Shown here one piece after another: positions 49,596 through 60,848 of a DNA stretch of 64,000 bases. Source of the DNA: Stratiolaelaps scimitus (lineage: Eukaryota; Arthropoda; Arachnida; Mesostigmata; Laelapidae); assembly GCA_019614645.1 (NCBI GenBank), contig JABWDB010000004.1, positions 5,022,001 through 5,086,000 on the forward strand, in the 5' to 3' direction. A program made the position numbers and the translations under genes. Each line of letters opens with the position of its first letter. Position 1 is the stretch's first letter. The notes under the pieces were generated by a model. It made no database searches. It was not told the DNA's origin and was given only the letters and a program-made list of their open reading frames with translations.

Positions 49596-49664
49596 GGTAG
49601 AATAGCGTAGCGTCTGCCGCGCAGCGACTCGGGCTGCTTAATTTCGTTGTTTTCACAACAGCTT

Positions 49665-49685
49665 GATATATATATATATATATAT
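49665..49685. repeat. (TA)n microsatellite
   Basis: Uninterrupted TA tract of 21 nt, just upstream of the minus-strand start exon at 49595. Confidence 0.95.
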
Positions 49686-51078
49686 GTAAGTGAGCAGCGG
49701 TTTCGGCGGTGCTTCTCCGGGTCCCGTCGCCGTAAGGCAAAACAACCCATGTATAATTGTCTCAGTAGAATATTTTGTTCTATTTGATCCACATTTAAAT
49801 GCACGACAAACCGTGGCTAGGCCTGAATCACTGGCGTTTCTTTTTCTTGTTGCGCACGGGTGCTTCGTTGACAAGCAACATACAAATGCATAACCCATAC
49901 ATAATGTTTCGCTATATATAATAGTAACCCGTAAAATAGCGTCTCGTGAATCGATGTGCACATCAACTATTGTAATTTCGTACGTCTAAGACTAAGTGTC
50001 TTGTTTAAAAAAAGCTTCCCGTTTGTTACGTTGGTAGGCGGAAAGCCCTCGTGGACGAGTCCGGTCCATGAACGCGTGCCAGTCACCTTGGACAACAGAT
50101 GAAAGTCTTGAAACGAGTCGCCGTATAACAGGGACGAAATGTCACCGTGTCAATTTTTCACGGCTTGCTCGCACGGCCCGCTGAGTGAGGTTTCCCTTCA
50201 CAGAGCGGCGTCGGATCCGTATGTACAATTTAGCTTGTTCACACACACACACAAACATACAAACCTCAGACGAAGTCTATCTGTTCAACTGCGCATGATT
50301 CCGCCGTCAACAGGGATGGGAGAACTTAATGGCTACTGTACAAGCAGCGTGTTGACTTGGTTGACCTCGGCCGGGTCGTCAAACAAACGAGGGTCGTCAG
50401 ACCCGTTCTCTGCCGGGGGAACAGAGGTGGTCTATTTTGATCATTCTCATTGCGGCCGCTTAGTAGCATCGTAGTGGTGTGTGAATTGTTACGGTCGTCC
50501 GCTATGTGGCGTTTCAAGGCGCACACCTGACTCTGTTTGTAGAAACACCTTAAATAAATAGTGACATAATTTTTTAAGGAAACATTTTCTCTTCCGGCAA
50601 AAAGGGATTTAGATGGGACCTAAGATCGAGGCTACTTTGAGGTCTACCTCGTGGTCTTGCAATGACTCAGAAACTGGGAAAAAACACAATGAATAAATGA
50701 ACTGTGTACATGCTATTTCCGAATGAGCTCGTAAAACATTCCCGAGATTTAACCCATTAGTGCCGCGAAGCCAAAAACACAATTGCGGTTTGAATGACGG
50801 GTTCTCGTGACAGACAGATATGGAAATGATCACACAGTTAATGATTTTCCTTGAGACCAATACGTCTAGTTGACTGATCGGCAGGTGTCTCACAAATTGG
50901 GCATATCATAGCATTACGCCCGAAATAGCCAAAAAACGGGATCAACCACAACGACGATAGCAGCAAATGCGAGCATCGCGTGGAACCATATGCTTACATA
51001 ATATGTATATGATGCATTTGCTGAACAATCTTTCGACCTTTCAATGTTGTTCAGCTTGCTATAACATCAAGGGTGAGG
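49686..51078. other. mixed unique DNA without a defended gene
   Basis: Overlapping frames of 66-111 codons occur at 50139-50526 on both strands, with a (CA)n run near 50241-50252. I found no splice-consistent exon. Confidence 0.3.
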
Positions 51079-51106
51079 GGTTGTCGCCGAGGGGAGGGCG
51101 ACAACC
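51079..51106. repeat. perfect hairpin, 10-bp arms, 8-nt loop
   Basis: GGTTGTCGCC (51079-51088) and GGCGACAACC (51097-51106) pair perfectly around GAGGGGAG. Confidence 0.85.
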
Positions 51107-51586
51107 GTCCCGTGTGTTGCCTCTCGTTGGCAAATTATCCAATATCCGGTATCGCTTCCGTCACCACCTCCATAGCCAGAGTACGATCGCCCTCCCACAG
51201 CTTGCGTCCCACAGCTGCTATTGGGTTGACACGTACTAAACTCAACCGCTCACAGATTACAGCCGTGCGGCAGTGACTCTGGGTTGCTTACTTTCTGGTG
51301 TTAAGGAGTGCGACGTCTACCGACCTCACTTATCCGGGGCCTGGCCGATGCCTGATACGCGTCATTATCCCGTTGTGTACCGTGGGCCTGTTCTCGAGGA
51401 CGCCGTAGTTTGTCGAATGGGTAATCTATTTTGACGCGTCAGATCACTGATGAACGCCACCTGTGTTCGCGGATGATCGAGTACAAACCCTTGCTAAAAG
51501 TGTCCAAATCATCGTACACCGTAAAGCAATTACTTATTAAAGGTGTTAGCTACTCCAGTATTAGCTATTTGATCCTAACTGTTAAA

Positions 51587-51631
<45 letters not shown>

Positions 51632-52556
51632 CGGGATGCCACACACCGATTGTAGGTTATAAGAACCCGTTATAATAGTATCATCTCCTTTTGGTTGAGC
51701 ACTGCTACTGTAAGTACTACATGGGTATGGATACTGCTGTCGGCCGCGCCCGGTTTTTTTACGTGATAATGAAAAAAAAACATCATTTTGACCTGAAACA
51801 TTTATAAGCATAACTATATTACGGGAAGGGAAGTTTTAAGCAAAACCGGTATTCTGAATAATGCGTCATTCTCCTATTGTACTAATACAAAACAATCGTC
51901 GTTGTGATTATAGCTATAATTAACGATGTACAGCGGAATCAAAAGCTAAATTTCGTTTTTTCTCTCCAATATTACATTTTAGATTTGTTTCCATATTATT
52001 CCTATTTATGCGAATTGATTGCACGGCCGAGGGAGACCATTCTTTAGCGGTACTCTCGTCTGTCGTACGGGCTACAAATGTGCGGTTTTTTTTGTGAAGA
52101 TTTCAGCTCTTTTTGCTGAGAGAAATCTCCTGAAGATTTACGCATGTCTACGGCTGTGGATTTTATACGAACTGAAATAATGTGACGGAAGAGGAGAAAT
52201 AGTTGTGTATTTCATAATCATATTTTCATAAATTAATTGTCAAAATTCTTACTTACCTTATGAGCTCGAGCTAGTGCGAGAAATACCGGCACAAAGTCAG
52301 GCATAGTGATGATTCATAACTAATGTGTTCCAATTGACAAAATCGAACCGGTTCAACTGGCTCAGCGACAGAATGGCGAGGTTCGCGTTCGAGTCCAGAG
52401 TTAAGAGGAGTGTACGGTCATTTCGAATACTCATCAGCGGTCGATTAATAAAAATTAATTGCATTATAAATAGGGTGACATATTTCCTTGTGACAGTGGT
52501 AAAAAGTATTCAACAAAGTTTCATGTCGCGTTGAATCATGAAGGCTGCTCAAAGCA
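51107..52556. other. unique AT-rich DNA, no gene seen
   Basis: Apart from the TA tract at 51588-51629 there are only short unassigned frames. Confidence 0.35.
51588..51629. repeat. (TA)n microsatellite
   Basis: TA tract of about 40 nt with one AA interruption near its start. Confidence 0.95.
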
Positions 52557-52790
52557 TTGCTGATCACCCCGTTGCTGAATGGCGTATCGTTGAAAGATGT
52601 ATTGTACCTGCCTGGACTTTTGTCCGCCTTCCATTCTGTAATCAGGTTGAAGCCGACCGTCTGTGACAAGCGGAAGAGTAATTGCAATGTTGTGTTCAGC
52701 AGCCGAAGAAAATACACGAAACCGACCGTTGGCAAAGTTTACACCGGGCGACAAAATGCGTTTCGAGCCAAATGCCACCCAAAATGCCTG
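52557..52790 (+). pseudogene. possible Ty1/copia-like pol fragment
   Basis: The plus-strand frame reads GVSLKDVLYLPGLLSAFHSV and continues IRLKPTVCDKRKSNCNVVFS. LKDVLYxPGLxxxxxSVxxL followed by a hydrophobic VxF strand is the hallmark of the region between protease and integrase in copia-type polyproteins. The later GKVYTGRQNAF could match the GKxIAxGxR motif. No protease, integrase core, RT or LTR is seen around it, so only a fragment would remain. The minus strand is also open here. The call rests on one motif. Confidence 0.4.
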
Positions 52791-53037
52791 TGCCAAACAG
52801 CACACACACACACACTGTTGAGAAAACGAGGAAAAAAGTACTTCATTCATTTCCGTTAGATCTCTGGCCGACGACGACGACGACGTTCCGACGCGACGTT
52901 AACAACAATCGAATCTCGTACAGTGACAGTAGCTCAAACACATCTGCTACTGCTGTGCACAAGCGGCTCCAAAGTGGAAACAAAGGGATAATTCTTTATT
53001 ACTGCTGTTAATTCTGCACACGATGGGGCCTGCTCAC

Positions 53038-53146
53038 GAGTGAGATCATTGCGATTTCGACGATTGTCATCCCAATCAAGCGGAGTCACTGATTCGTCGT
53101 CCGGACCCATGTCTGGCATCAGCGCCGTCCCGGCTGGTTCCTTCAT
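53038..53146 (-). CDS. candidate exon, acidic unknown protein
   Basis: The minus strand encodes MKEPAGTALMPDMGPDDESV followed by TPLDWDDNRRNRNDLTR, ending at a donor, CACTC|GTGAGC (53038/53037). The open frame continues upstream through an AG repeat (Arg-Glu repeats) to another ATG near 53191. The DDESVTPLDWDD block has realistic acidic composition. No domain is recognised. It may share a gene with the segment just upstream. Confidence 0.3.
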
Positions 53147-53162
53147 TCTCTTCTTCGACTTT

Positions 53163-53188
53163 TCTCTCTCTCTCTCTCTCTCTCTCTA
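53163..53188. repeat. (CT)n microsatellite with adjacent (TG)n
   Basis: Thirteen CT units followed, after a short spacer, by a TG run (53196-53207). It separates two open minus-strand segments that are in different frames. Confidence 0.95.
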
Positions 53189-53443
53189 TTCATATGTGTG
53201 TGTGTGTGGCGTACCACCCCTGGTGAAAATCTTATCTCTCGACCCGTTGTTGTCATTGTTGTTGTTGATGCTGCTGCAACTACTGCCGCTGTCCCTGCCC
53301 CAGCCGGTTAGCTTGTCGTCAGAAAAATCTCTGCGTTGCCAGGAAGAATTTTCTTCTGTGCGACTGTTCGCATTGTCGGCTGGCCCATGTTGGTCGTTGA
53401 CGAGGTCCCGCAGGTTTGCTCCCGTCTTGCTTACGGGAGCCAT
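53186..53443 (-). CDS. candidate 5' coding segment, unknown protein
   Basis: From ATG 53443 the minus strand reads MAPVSKTGANLRDLVNDQHG, then ADNANSRTEENSSWQRRDFS, then an Asn/Ser-rich stretch (INNNNDNNGS) before running into the CA/CT repeats and a stop. The composition resembles a disordered N-terminus. A splice donor before the repeat is not obvious, and the downstream segment at 53038-53146 is in another frame. An opposite-strand frame is also open. Confidence 0.25.
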   Translation of the reverse strand: MAPVSKTGANLRDLVNDQHGPADNANSRTEENSSWQRRDFSDDKLTGWGRDSGSSCSSINNNNDNNGSRDKIFTRGGTPHTHTYE

Positions 53444-53734
53444 CTTGCAACAGCCAGATGGACAGAGACACACACACACAGACACGAACGCAGGCGAGCA
53501 CGCACGGCAGACGTATGTACGTATCCGTCTATAGATGCTGCTAGCTGGGACAGTGTTCGTCGTGGGACGGCTGTAAACGACGTAACGAAACAATTGAGGT
53601 TACCGTCGCCGGCTACAGCTGCTGCGGACCCGTTGACGAAGGCGAACAGGCAGCCACGAGCCAAGCTAGGGGGGGATAGCCAAGCTGGGAGACATGAATG
53701 GAAATTAGAAGAACAGCGAGAGAGCAGAGCTTGA

Positions 53735-53776
53735 GATAGGACAGGGAGAGGGAGAGAGAGGGAGAGAGAGAGAGGA
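53735..53776. repeat. (GA)n-rich tract
   Basis: GAGAGG and GAGA repeats interrupted by G and A substitutions. Confidence 0.85.
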
Positions 53777-56700
53777 AGAAGATGTTGGAGATTAGCAAGA
53801 AAGCGCTCATTTTCTTTCCGCGAAGATTTAATTGTCCCCTATATATTGGAAAGAACAATGTAAATAAATGTCAGAGAAAACATGCTATTCTGTATGTGTT
53901 CGAAAAGATTGTAGGGCATACAAAAAAAAGTGTATAATAACTATCATTATTATCATTATATTATTTCGCATATGTATATAAATATGGTCAGATTGGAGAT
54001 AGGGTAAGATTCCTTGGCAGGTTCGACTCGAGCAACAATTACGAGCCTGCGGAGCGATGGGTTAGCCTTCATCGCAGCCAAATATAATATAAGTGCACTG
54101 ATATGGGCACAGAATCTCAACAGCGACACCTCCCGTTGAGAAGCCGATTTTGAATGTTTGTATTGCGGCTGAAGTGATTTCGACATTTTCATACCTTACC
54201 ACAGTCATATCAGCGACGTTATACTTTAGACAATGACGCTGAGCGCTATTCTAAAAAGAAGCTATTTTGATTGCCAGTACTGTGTCGTCAGTACTGTAGC
54301 GACCTCATTGTCGTACGTAGAGCTCGTGGCCTTTCGAAGGGACTAACCCCAAGTCCTCAGCCCAACTAAATACAACATATGTGTCACTAATTTTAATGTA
54401 CATTGCAAGTTTACTTCGTAAAACCTTGCCACCCAATATAAGCAGTCACCGCAATCATTTTCGACCCACATTGAGCAAGATGTGTTTTGATAGATGGTAA
54501 AACGAAGAAATTTTGACGGCAGTCTTCTCCTCGTTGTCTTGCTGGCATCTATGAGCACATTATATTATTATATAAAAGTTCATTCGAAACTGTTGGATAG
54601 GTCATCGACCTTATTGACGACAGGGTAGTCAGGAAGAGGAAAAAAAGCAATATAATTCCTCTACTCGACCTCAAATATATCGAATACAATGTAAAATAGA
54701 CACATCGAAGGGCTTACTGTTACACACATTCGACAGGGACATAGCCATGCCTTGATACGAGTCGTTGGGCTCAATCGAAACCGCTCAGTGTCTAATTATG
54801 GCACTATGTCAATCGACTAGATTCTTCTATAAAGACCGCTTCCTCTATATTATAGGTTAACAAGGAAAGTCAGGATACAGTTTAAGGATATTTTGTTCTT
54901 ACAGGAAATAAGTATTACAATGGAATGAGAAATAGACTCGGCCCGGTCGCGAGTCGAAACGTGGAGTTCAAGCCATGTTCCAGTTTGTGGCTCGTCTCGC
55001 AATTATAACGCTTTACCCATATACCTTATTCAGGAGACAACGTTCCTGATATATTCCGACTGTTATACCTGACTTCCTGAAGACTCTCCAAGGATCAGTT
55101 CTGATCTGGTGGTTATTATTGGGGTAGTCTGCCAGTTAACCAAGTTATACGGATCTAACAGAACACTTCTGGTAAAGACATTGTCACAAGTCGTCACAAA
55201 CCGATCAAAGTTGTTTTTTTTCCCTTCAACGTCCAGGTACCGAACCCGCCGTAAGGCTGGAGCTATTCTCGCGGCAGCACAACCTTCTTTCCATCTAAGG
55301 TCATCATTGGATCCGTGTCTGTTTTCGAGGGTACTTTCCCTGCGCTGATTTACCTGAATTAAATTATGCTAGAAAAGTGCCCCATCGTAGACAGGACAAC
55401 GTATGTCGACAGAGCGAACAAGACAAAAGTACCAGCGCGCCGTGGCAAATGTCGTTAGGGGGGGTCACCGCAATTGTTTGGTGTCGCAAAAGTCTGACGA
55501 CTCCAGCTGACCTGGTGACGCCAAAAATTAAATGGGGGCAACAGCTAGCGCTTGCAATTAGCATTGCCGTTCCATCTCGTGCGGCGGACCTTGCAGATTT
55601 TCTCCACTTTCACGCTCGTACGCTCTTGTGTAAAAATGCAGCCGTGACACAGCGAAGAACCGGGGAGAAATGTCCGAGAAGACCCGGGGGTCTGTTCGCT
55701 ATCACACACACACATCTGACCACAAAATTATAGCTGGCGCACTGGCAGAAACAGCAGTCGAATTATGTATGATAAGCGACCAGGCCATCGTGAGGGGGGG
55801 GCCATGATTAGAGACAATTTTCGGTTAAACTTTGCTGTCCCGCGCAAGACAGAAGTTTGAGTTAGTCACTTCAAGGAATTACTTTACGCGTTGCCCATTG
55901 CATCCGACTTGCTTGCCGACTTTCTGGTCAGTCTGAGAAGTATTCGTTTGAATTATAACTTTGTCACTTGCCTTATTTGCCTGGCTTGTATGTCAGCTTT
56001 TGGGCTGCAAAACTTGACGTTCGCCTTCGGGTAGGTAAGCAGAGTCCTAGTTTTCTGAGGAGAGCGCAAGTCTGTGAGAAATGCTTAGATGAGATGACAA
56101 TCCGTCTGAGATTCTACGGCAGGGATTGGAACGACCGGATGAAAAAATCATCCTTCTCGGAAGTTATGTATATATATACATATATATATTGGATGATAAT
56201 TTGTGAATTAAGGCCCCAACTCACAGCTAGAGGAGAACAATTGACAGTGAGTGTATCTTAAGTAAACGCAGGCTAGTACGTATCCGTTTATACAATAGCT
56301 TAAAGACGTCAGCTAAGTGACTCGCCACCTTGCCATAGCACGCTTCGTGCGACTGAAGTATTTAACCATTTAGGTATTGATCAATTCCCTGCAATTCCCT
56401 TCACCAATGCTGAATGCAATCCACATATTGATTTCAGTTGTCTTCGCAGAGAACTCCTGTAAATACCGTACAGATGTCTCCTGATGTTTTCATTTGACTC
56501 TTCCGTAAAACTGAGGTGATTTTGCTAATTCTGCTCACCGACATCAACGATGTGACTGCCTCTTCTACAGAATGAAGGACGGCAAGGAGGCGTCATACTG
56601 GAGATTCAACGAGGCAGCCACTCCTAGCTGAAACATTTTTTCCAAGCCCGTGCAATTTGATGCAATAACGAGCGAATGGAACTTCCATCAGCAGCACACG

Positions 56701-56969
56701 ATCACGCAGTCAGTACAGTCTCAAATTGCAAACGGCAGGTGTATGGCGGCGCGACAATGGTTACGCGCAAACGCTTCACAGGTAGAGTTGTTGCGAGGTT
56801 CAGCGCGGCGCCTTCCTGGGAAAGAAAAAACTAGAGGAAGCAAGCATGTACTTAATGAGCATGTCACCCCCAAATTCGGAGTATCCTTCGTGCCCGTCAT
56901 TCCGACACGATGGCCGTGGTGGTGATGACAAGGCGACTGATAATTAGAGTTGAGATATTGAGAAACGAG
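53777..56969. other. unique DNA without a defended gene
   Basis: It contains a 118-codon plus-strand frame at 55377-55733 (includes ADLADFLHFHARTLLCKNA), another of 97 codons at 55968-56261 (QVCEKCLDEMTIRLRFYGR) and a TA run at 56166-56188. These frames look protein-like but lack recognised domains. A decayed gene or transposon is possible. Confidence 0.3.
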
Positions 56970-57148
56970 ATGGGCAGCTTGATGCAGGGCAGCGCTGACA
57001 ACGATGAAGATGTAAATGCGACTGCGAGGCATTCCGGTGAAGATATATATACATATCATAGAATGGCAAGTGTCGAGAAAGTAGATGAGCCACCGACAAC
57101 GAGCGTAGTCAACGCCATAGAGCGAGTGATCCATGTGGCATTTAATTG
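56970..57148 (+). CDS. candidate 5' exon ending at a consensus donor, unknown protein
   Basis: From ATG 56970 (context GAGATGG) the plus strand encodes MGSLMQGSADNDEDVNATAR, continues EDIYTYHRMASVEKVDEPPT and ends NAIERVIHVAFN plus two bases at the donor AATTG|GTAAGT (57148/57149). The N-terminal half is acidic and polar, and the end turns hydrophobic. The frame is open further upstream to 56910, so the start is not fixed. No family is recognised and the next exon was not found. The minus strand is open over the same region. Confidence 0.38.
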
Positions 57149-58694
57149 GTAAGTGCACTGTAGACGTGACTATCGAATAAAAATGGTATTTCTTAATACC
57201 ACTATGATTATATAAGATCTAATGACAGCATTGAGTGCTATCTCGATCAGCAATTACGATACATGAACGGCGCAGATTGTGATATGCTTTGACTAAACAT
57301 TCGTTCCCGGTGTACAATTACAGAACCGAAATCTAGGTTAAAAAACATCTATGGAACCATTCGTAATAACAATAATAATAATAACCATGCATAATACCAG
57401 TAATAATAATAATTCCTTTAATGATCCATTGATCACGGCCTCGGCTTGACTTTTTCGTTGATGGCTTTCAACCAACCTGTGTCCACGTTACATATTCTGC
57501 TATAACGAAAATTGTCACACCTGTATATCGTTCGGGCTTGGATACACTCACGGAATGTCGGAGTTGTCGACCCCTCAAATGCACGTTTTAACTGGTTGCA
57601 AATGTCCCAATCAGTGGTCCCAGGCCTGGAAACGAATATCGATTACGAAAACACCTAACCCAACAAGGCTGCAACGAAAGTAGCTGACCGCCTTCATATG
57701 ACGAACTTGCAGATCAAGATCGCATACCCGACAACATCCCGAGATCGAAGTGACTAAACGCCTGAAGACTTTTCAGGATGCTTTCAACGGGTTCTACTCA
57801 TGACGGTCGTAAGGCACATATCGAATTCTCTATGGTGTTTCATTGGAACATATTGGAACTGTGTTCTCTCCCAGCTTCCTCCACTTCGTTACGTCAGACA
57901 TTGCTAGATCTTCGGAACTTGGGTGAACACTTCCCAGAAACGTCGCGAGTATCAATTGAAACTTCGGATAAGGCGATCGTTCTTACAATCAGGAATGGAA
58001 TTGAGAGGTTCTAGCAAAAAGACAGTACGCTCATACGGTATACCATACTAACGGGAAGCGATGTTCTTCTGCGCAAGTTTCGTAACAGCTTTTTGAGAAA
58101 TTCGTTATTATCGTCTACTTTGAGGGATATGTGGGGATCGTTCGGTGCTTGAAGTCCCGCTCGCACATAATCCTCTTATGTTCGTCGATAACAGCTACAT
58201 TGCATGCCACGCATGTACATATGTTATTATAATCGAAAGAGACTGAGCAGAAGATTATGCTCGTCACTGGTTGCTATCTAGCTCTCATGATTTTCTTTGA
58301 CATCGTCATTCACGGATACCATTATCATACCATAGCATGTATCTAGTTAATGTGTATCTAGTAATGTATGCATCTATTTATGTATATCGCATATTTATCG
58401 CGTACTTTATGTCGTTCTACCCTCTCGTTAGTGTCGCTACCTCCATGTACCTGAACGCCCCGCCCCACGCGAGCAGGCGTAGGATTTCCGTCCCCGTGTT
58501 ACTGACTAGTGCTGCTAGTCAGTTAGAAATTTCTTCTTGACATCATCATGTCGGATAGGCGGGAGCCATAGAAAAGTGGCACGGGGCGGCAGAACGAGTT
58601 TTGGAGGGGCGTCTGAGTTTTCCCAAAGCGACACACAAGGACACACATGCATCCCCTTAAAAAACTCACCCTTAATTATCGCGGCCTCTCACAG
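57149..58694. other. AT-rich DNA, no defended gene
   Basis: It contains an (AAT)n run (57366-57412) and a small hairpin with 9-bp arms ACTGACTAG/CTAGTCAGT (58501-58523). A 78-codon plus-strand frame at 57778-58014 is protein-like but unassigned. Confidence 0.35.
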
Positions 58695-58763
58695 ACGCAA
58701 TGCAACGCCGGCGACGGCGCCGGCGAGAGCGGCGGCAGTTGCACTGCAACGTACCAGGCAAAG
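58695..58763 (+). CDS. candidate short exon, Cys/Gly-rich
   Basis: A strong acceptor (GCGGCCTCTCACAG|ACG) and a donor (GCAAAG|GTTTGT) bound 69 nt in phase 0. It encodes TQCNAGDGAGESGGSCTATY plus QAK. If the donor is not used, the frame continues with VCSNLSLLGPETRACLANQA and on to 58967, still with realistic composition and more cysteines. Two to six cysteines suggest an extracellular domain, but the family is not recognised. Another plus-strand frame is open too. Confidence 0.35.
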
Positions 58764-59194
58764 GTTTGTTCTAATCTTTCTCTTCTTGGGCCAGAAACTC
58801 GAGCCTGCTTGGCGAACCAGGCCATACAGCCGAGAAGGGAGGCGTGCTCACACACTTTCAGACATTTTCCTGCCGTTAAGCCTGGTGCTGTTCTCTTTGC
58901 ATCCCTTGAGGGTGTGACCGGAATTTCCGAGTTAGTGACGAAACGCGAAAATCCTATCGTAAACTAAGGACAGGCCATCGGGAATGAGAAACAGCGTCGG
59001 GTTTTTACAAGAATCACGCCGACTTGACTTGAACGTAGTTCTGGACAACATCATGATTTGGGATGGGCCGTATTGAAACGTGCGGATATAGTCTTCCCAG
59101 AAGCCACACATGACGAGGATAGCTCAGTAGCTCATTGGACCATTATGTTCTATTTGGGTTTATGTCAAAAGCAACTGCAGATGATAAAGGGATG

Positions 59195-59248
59195 GTGGCC
59201 TGATATAAGTGCCAATCCGGGAGCGGATTTGCACTTAAATCAGGCCAC
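59195..59248. repeat. near-perfect 25-bp hairpin with 4-nt loop
   Basis: Arms 59195-59219 (starting GTGGCCTGATATAAGTGC) and 59224-59248 are complementary at 23 of 25 positions around a GGAG loop. The two mismatches are single substitutions. The stem is shorter than a typical animal pre-miRNA and has a tight loop. It is far beyond chance expectation. Confidence 0.95.
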
Positions 59249-59315
59249 TACATTGCACAGCATGTGCCACTTTCGCTTGACGCTCAGATTGCCTATGAAC
59301 GTGACGGATTCATGA

Positions 59316-59336
59316 TAATAATAATAATAATAATAG
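59316..59336. repeat. (ATA)n microsatellite
   Basis: Six to seven ATA/ATT units. Confidence 0.85.
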
Positions 59337-60128
59337 TGGTTATAATAATCTTAATGATAGTGGTCGATAACATTCGCATGATCGCAGTTCCGTACAAAAC
59401 CTGATCTGTGGTCTCCGGATCTGGTTAAGATTTACTTCTTCACTACCTAAAATTGCCCACGCCACAATGAGGTGTTTCAATTCAGGGGCCCTTTGCAATA
59501 ACGTACCCCAGCAACAACCCCACGAAGTATTAGCACTGCGGATAAAGCAGGTGAGCACACGAACTTGAGAATAAATATTATGCGAAATACAAGGTCTGAC
59601 TCGAAGGACCGAGCCCGCCTCAACTCCGACCTTCACAGCACCGAGGGTTAGCACAACCCTCAGTATCCATTGCAGGCATGTTCACTTCTCCGGTTCAGTC
59701 AAATTGCAACCATTCATTTAGTTTAGTTCCGTTATTTCATTTAGTTCCGTTCGTACATCTGTGAAAGAAGACGAATTCGAGGCTACGGGTGGATATTGGA
59801 GAGGTTTTCCTTGCCGACTAGTTTATTAAGGGCTTTCATATGATATTGTTAAATCGCTTGTATGAATGACCCTGAGAGAGAAGCAGACGGATCGGCTACG
59901 GGTGGCACACATCTAAATCAATTGGGATGATCTTCTTACAACGATTGACGACAAGGTCCGAACGGTCTCATTAGCCAATAAACACTATTTTCTCTGGACA
60001 CAATTAGCAAATGACTTTTGAAAGTTTGCCGTGAAACCTCGAGCCATGAGTACAACTTCTTGGTATCGCCTATATCGAGAGTACATGTAAAATAACAGAT
60101 TAGCGTTGACTTAATTCAAATATCGTTC

Positions 60129-60162
60129 AGTAATACCTCAAGCAAGAGCTCGAGGTATTACT
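60129..60162. repeat. perfect hairpin, 11-bp arms, 12-nt loop
   Basis: AGTAATACCTC (60129-60139) pairs perfectly with GAGGTATTACT (60152-60162). The loop contains GAGCTC. Confidence 0.85.
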
Positions 60163-60222
60163 ATTCATCATTTTTACCGTTGGTACCGTCGGCACGCTAG
60201 GTAAAGATGATGATACAATGGT

Positions 60223-60260
60223 GCGTTGTGATAAGACTGCAGTTCCGTTAATAAACCAAG
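60223..60260 (+). repeat. SINE-like tail module, copy C
   Basis: GCGTTGTGATAAGACTGCAG followed by TTCCGTTAATAAACCAAG. It matches the 3' block of the dispersed repeat at 25187 and 37962. The upstream GTGACATATCGAG block is not recognisable here. Confidence 0.55.
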
Positions 60261-60521
60261 CCTTGTATGGTATTGTATGTATGGTCGTCACGTCCCCATC
60301 CGGTCATATCATAAAGATACGATCCTTGTTGGCTATCCGTTGTGGCGAATATGTTCAGTGTGCGTACATGCCAAAAAACTCAAACAGTTTGAAAATGATA
60401 GCTAGTTCAGTCTCCACGTTCGGGTGTCACTGGCAACACTGATACGATACTTATATTGTACGTATTATAGTACACGTGTTTAGATCCTCAACAAATCTGT
60501 AGTATTATACCAAGCACCTAC

Positions 60522-60786
60522 CTCGGGGCCATCGTTCACAAGAAGACCGACGTTGTTCCGGCAAGGCTGCATACACGAGAAGTGACCATTTCATTAATGG
60601 ACGACCATCTAGAAGAGTGCACCGTAAACTCACAGAGGTCTCGACACACGTTCCCGGACTCGCTGTCATTTCGAACCTCTCGATAAGACGTCGATAACAC
60701 GCGAGATGCGTCGTCATACACTCGATCGGCGTAAATGTGACACAATTACGATTCCTACTAACGGTGATGGGCTTGAATTGATCCAT
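60522..60786 (-). CDS. candidate exon, six-cysteine unknown protein
   Basis: The minus strand is open from a TAG near 60848. From ATG 60786 it encodes MDQFKPITVSRNRNCVTFTP, then IECMTTHLACYRRLIERFEM, then TASPGTCVETSVSLRCTLLD. It ends RSSCERWPR plus one base at a consensus donor, CGAG|GTAGGT (60522/60521). Six regularly spread cysteines suggest a disulphide-bonded extracellular domain. No signal peptide is visible in this exon, so the true start may lie upstream. I do not recognise the family. A second minus-strand frame is open over most of the segment, but the donor and Cys pattern favour this one. Confidence 0.38.
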
Positions 60787-60848
60787 AACCGTCGAATGCT
60801 TTAGTAAGATGTATTGGCAACAGAGAGCTTCGCCATGATGACACCTCT

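Noticed and set aside
53041..53060. Sequence TGAGATCATTG similar to the start of the bantam microRNA
   Set aside because: The match ends after 11 nt, the flanks do not form a precursor hairpin, and the minus strand is a candidate exon here.
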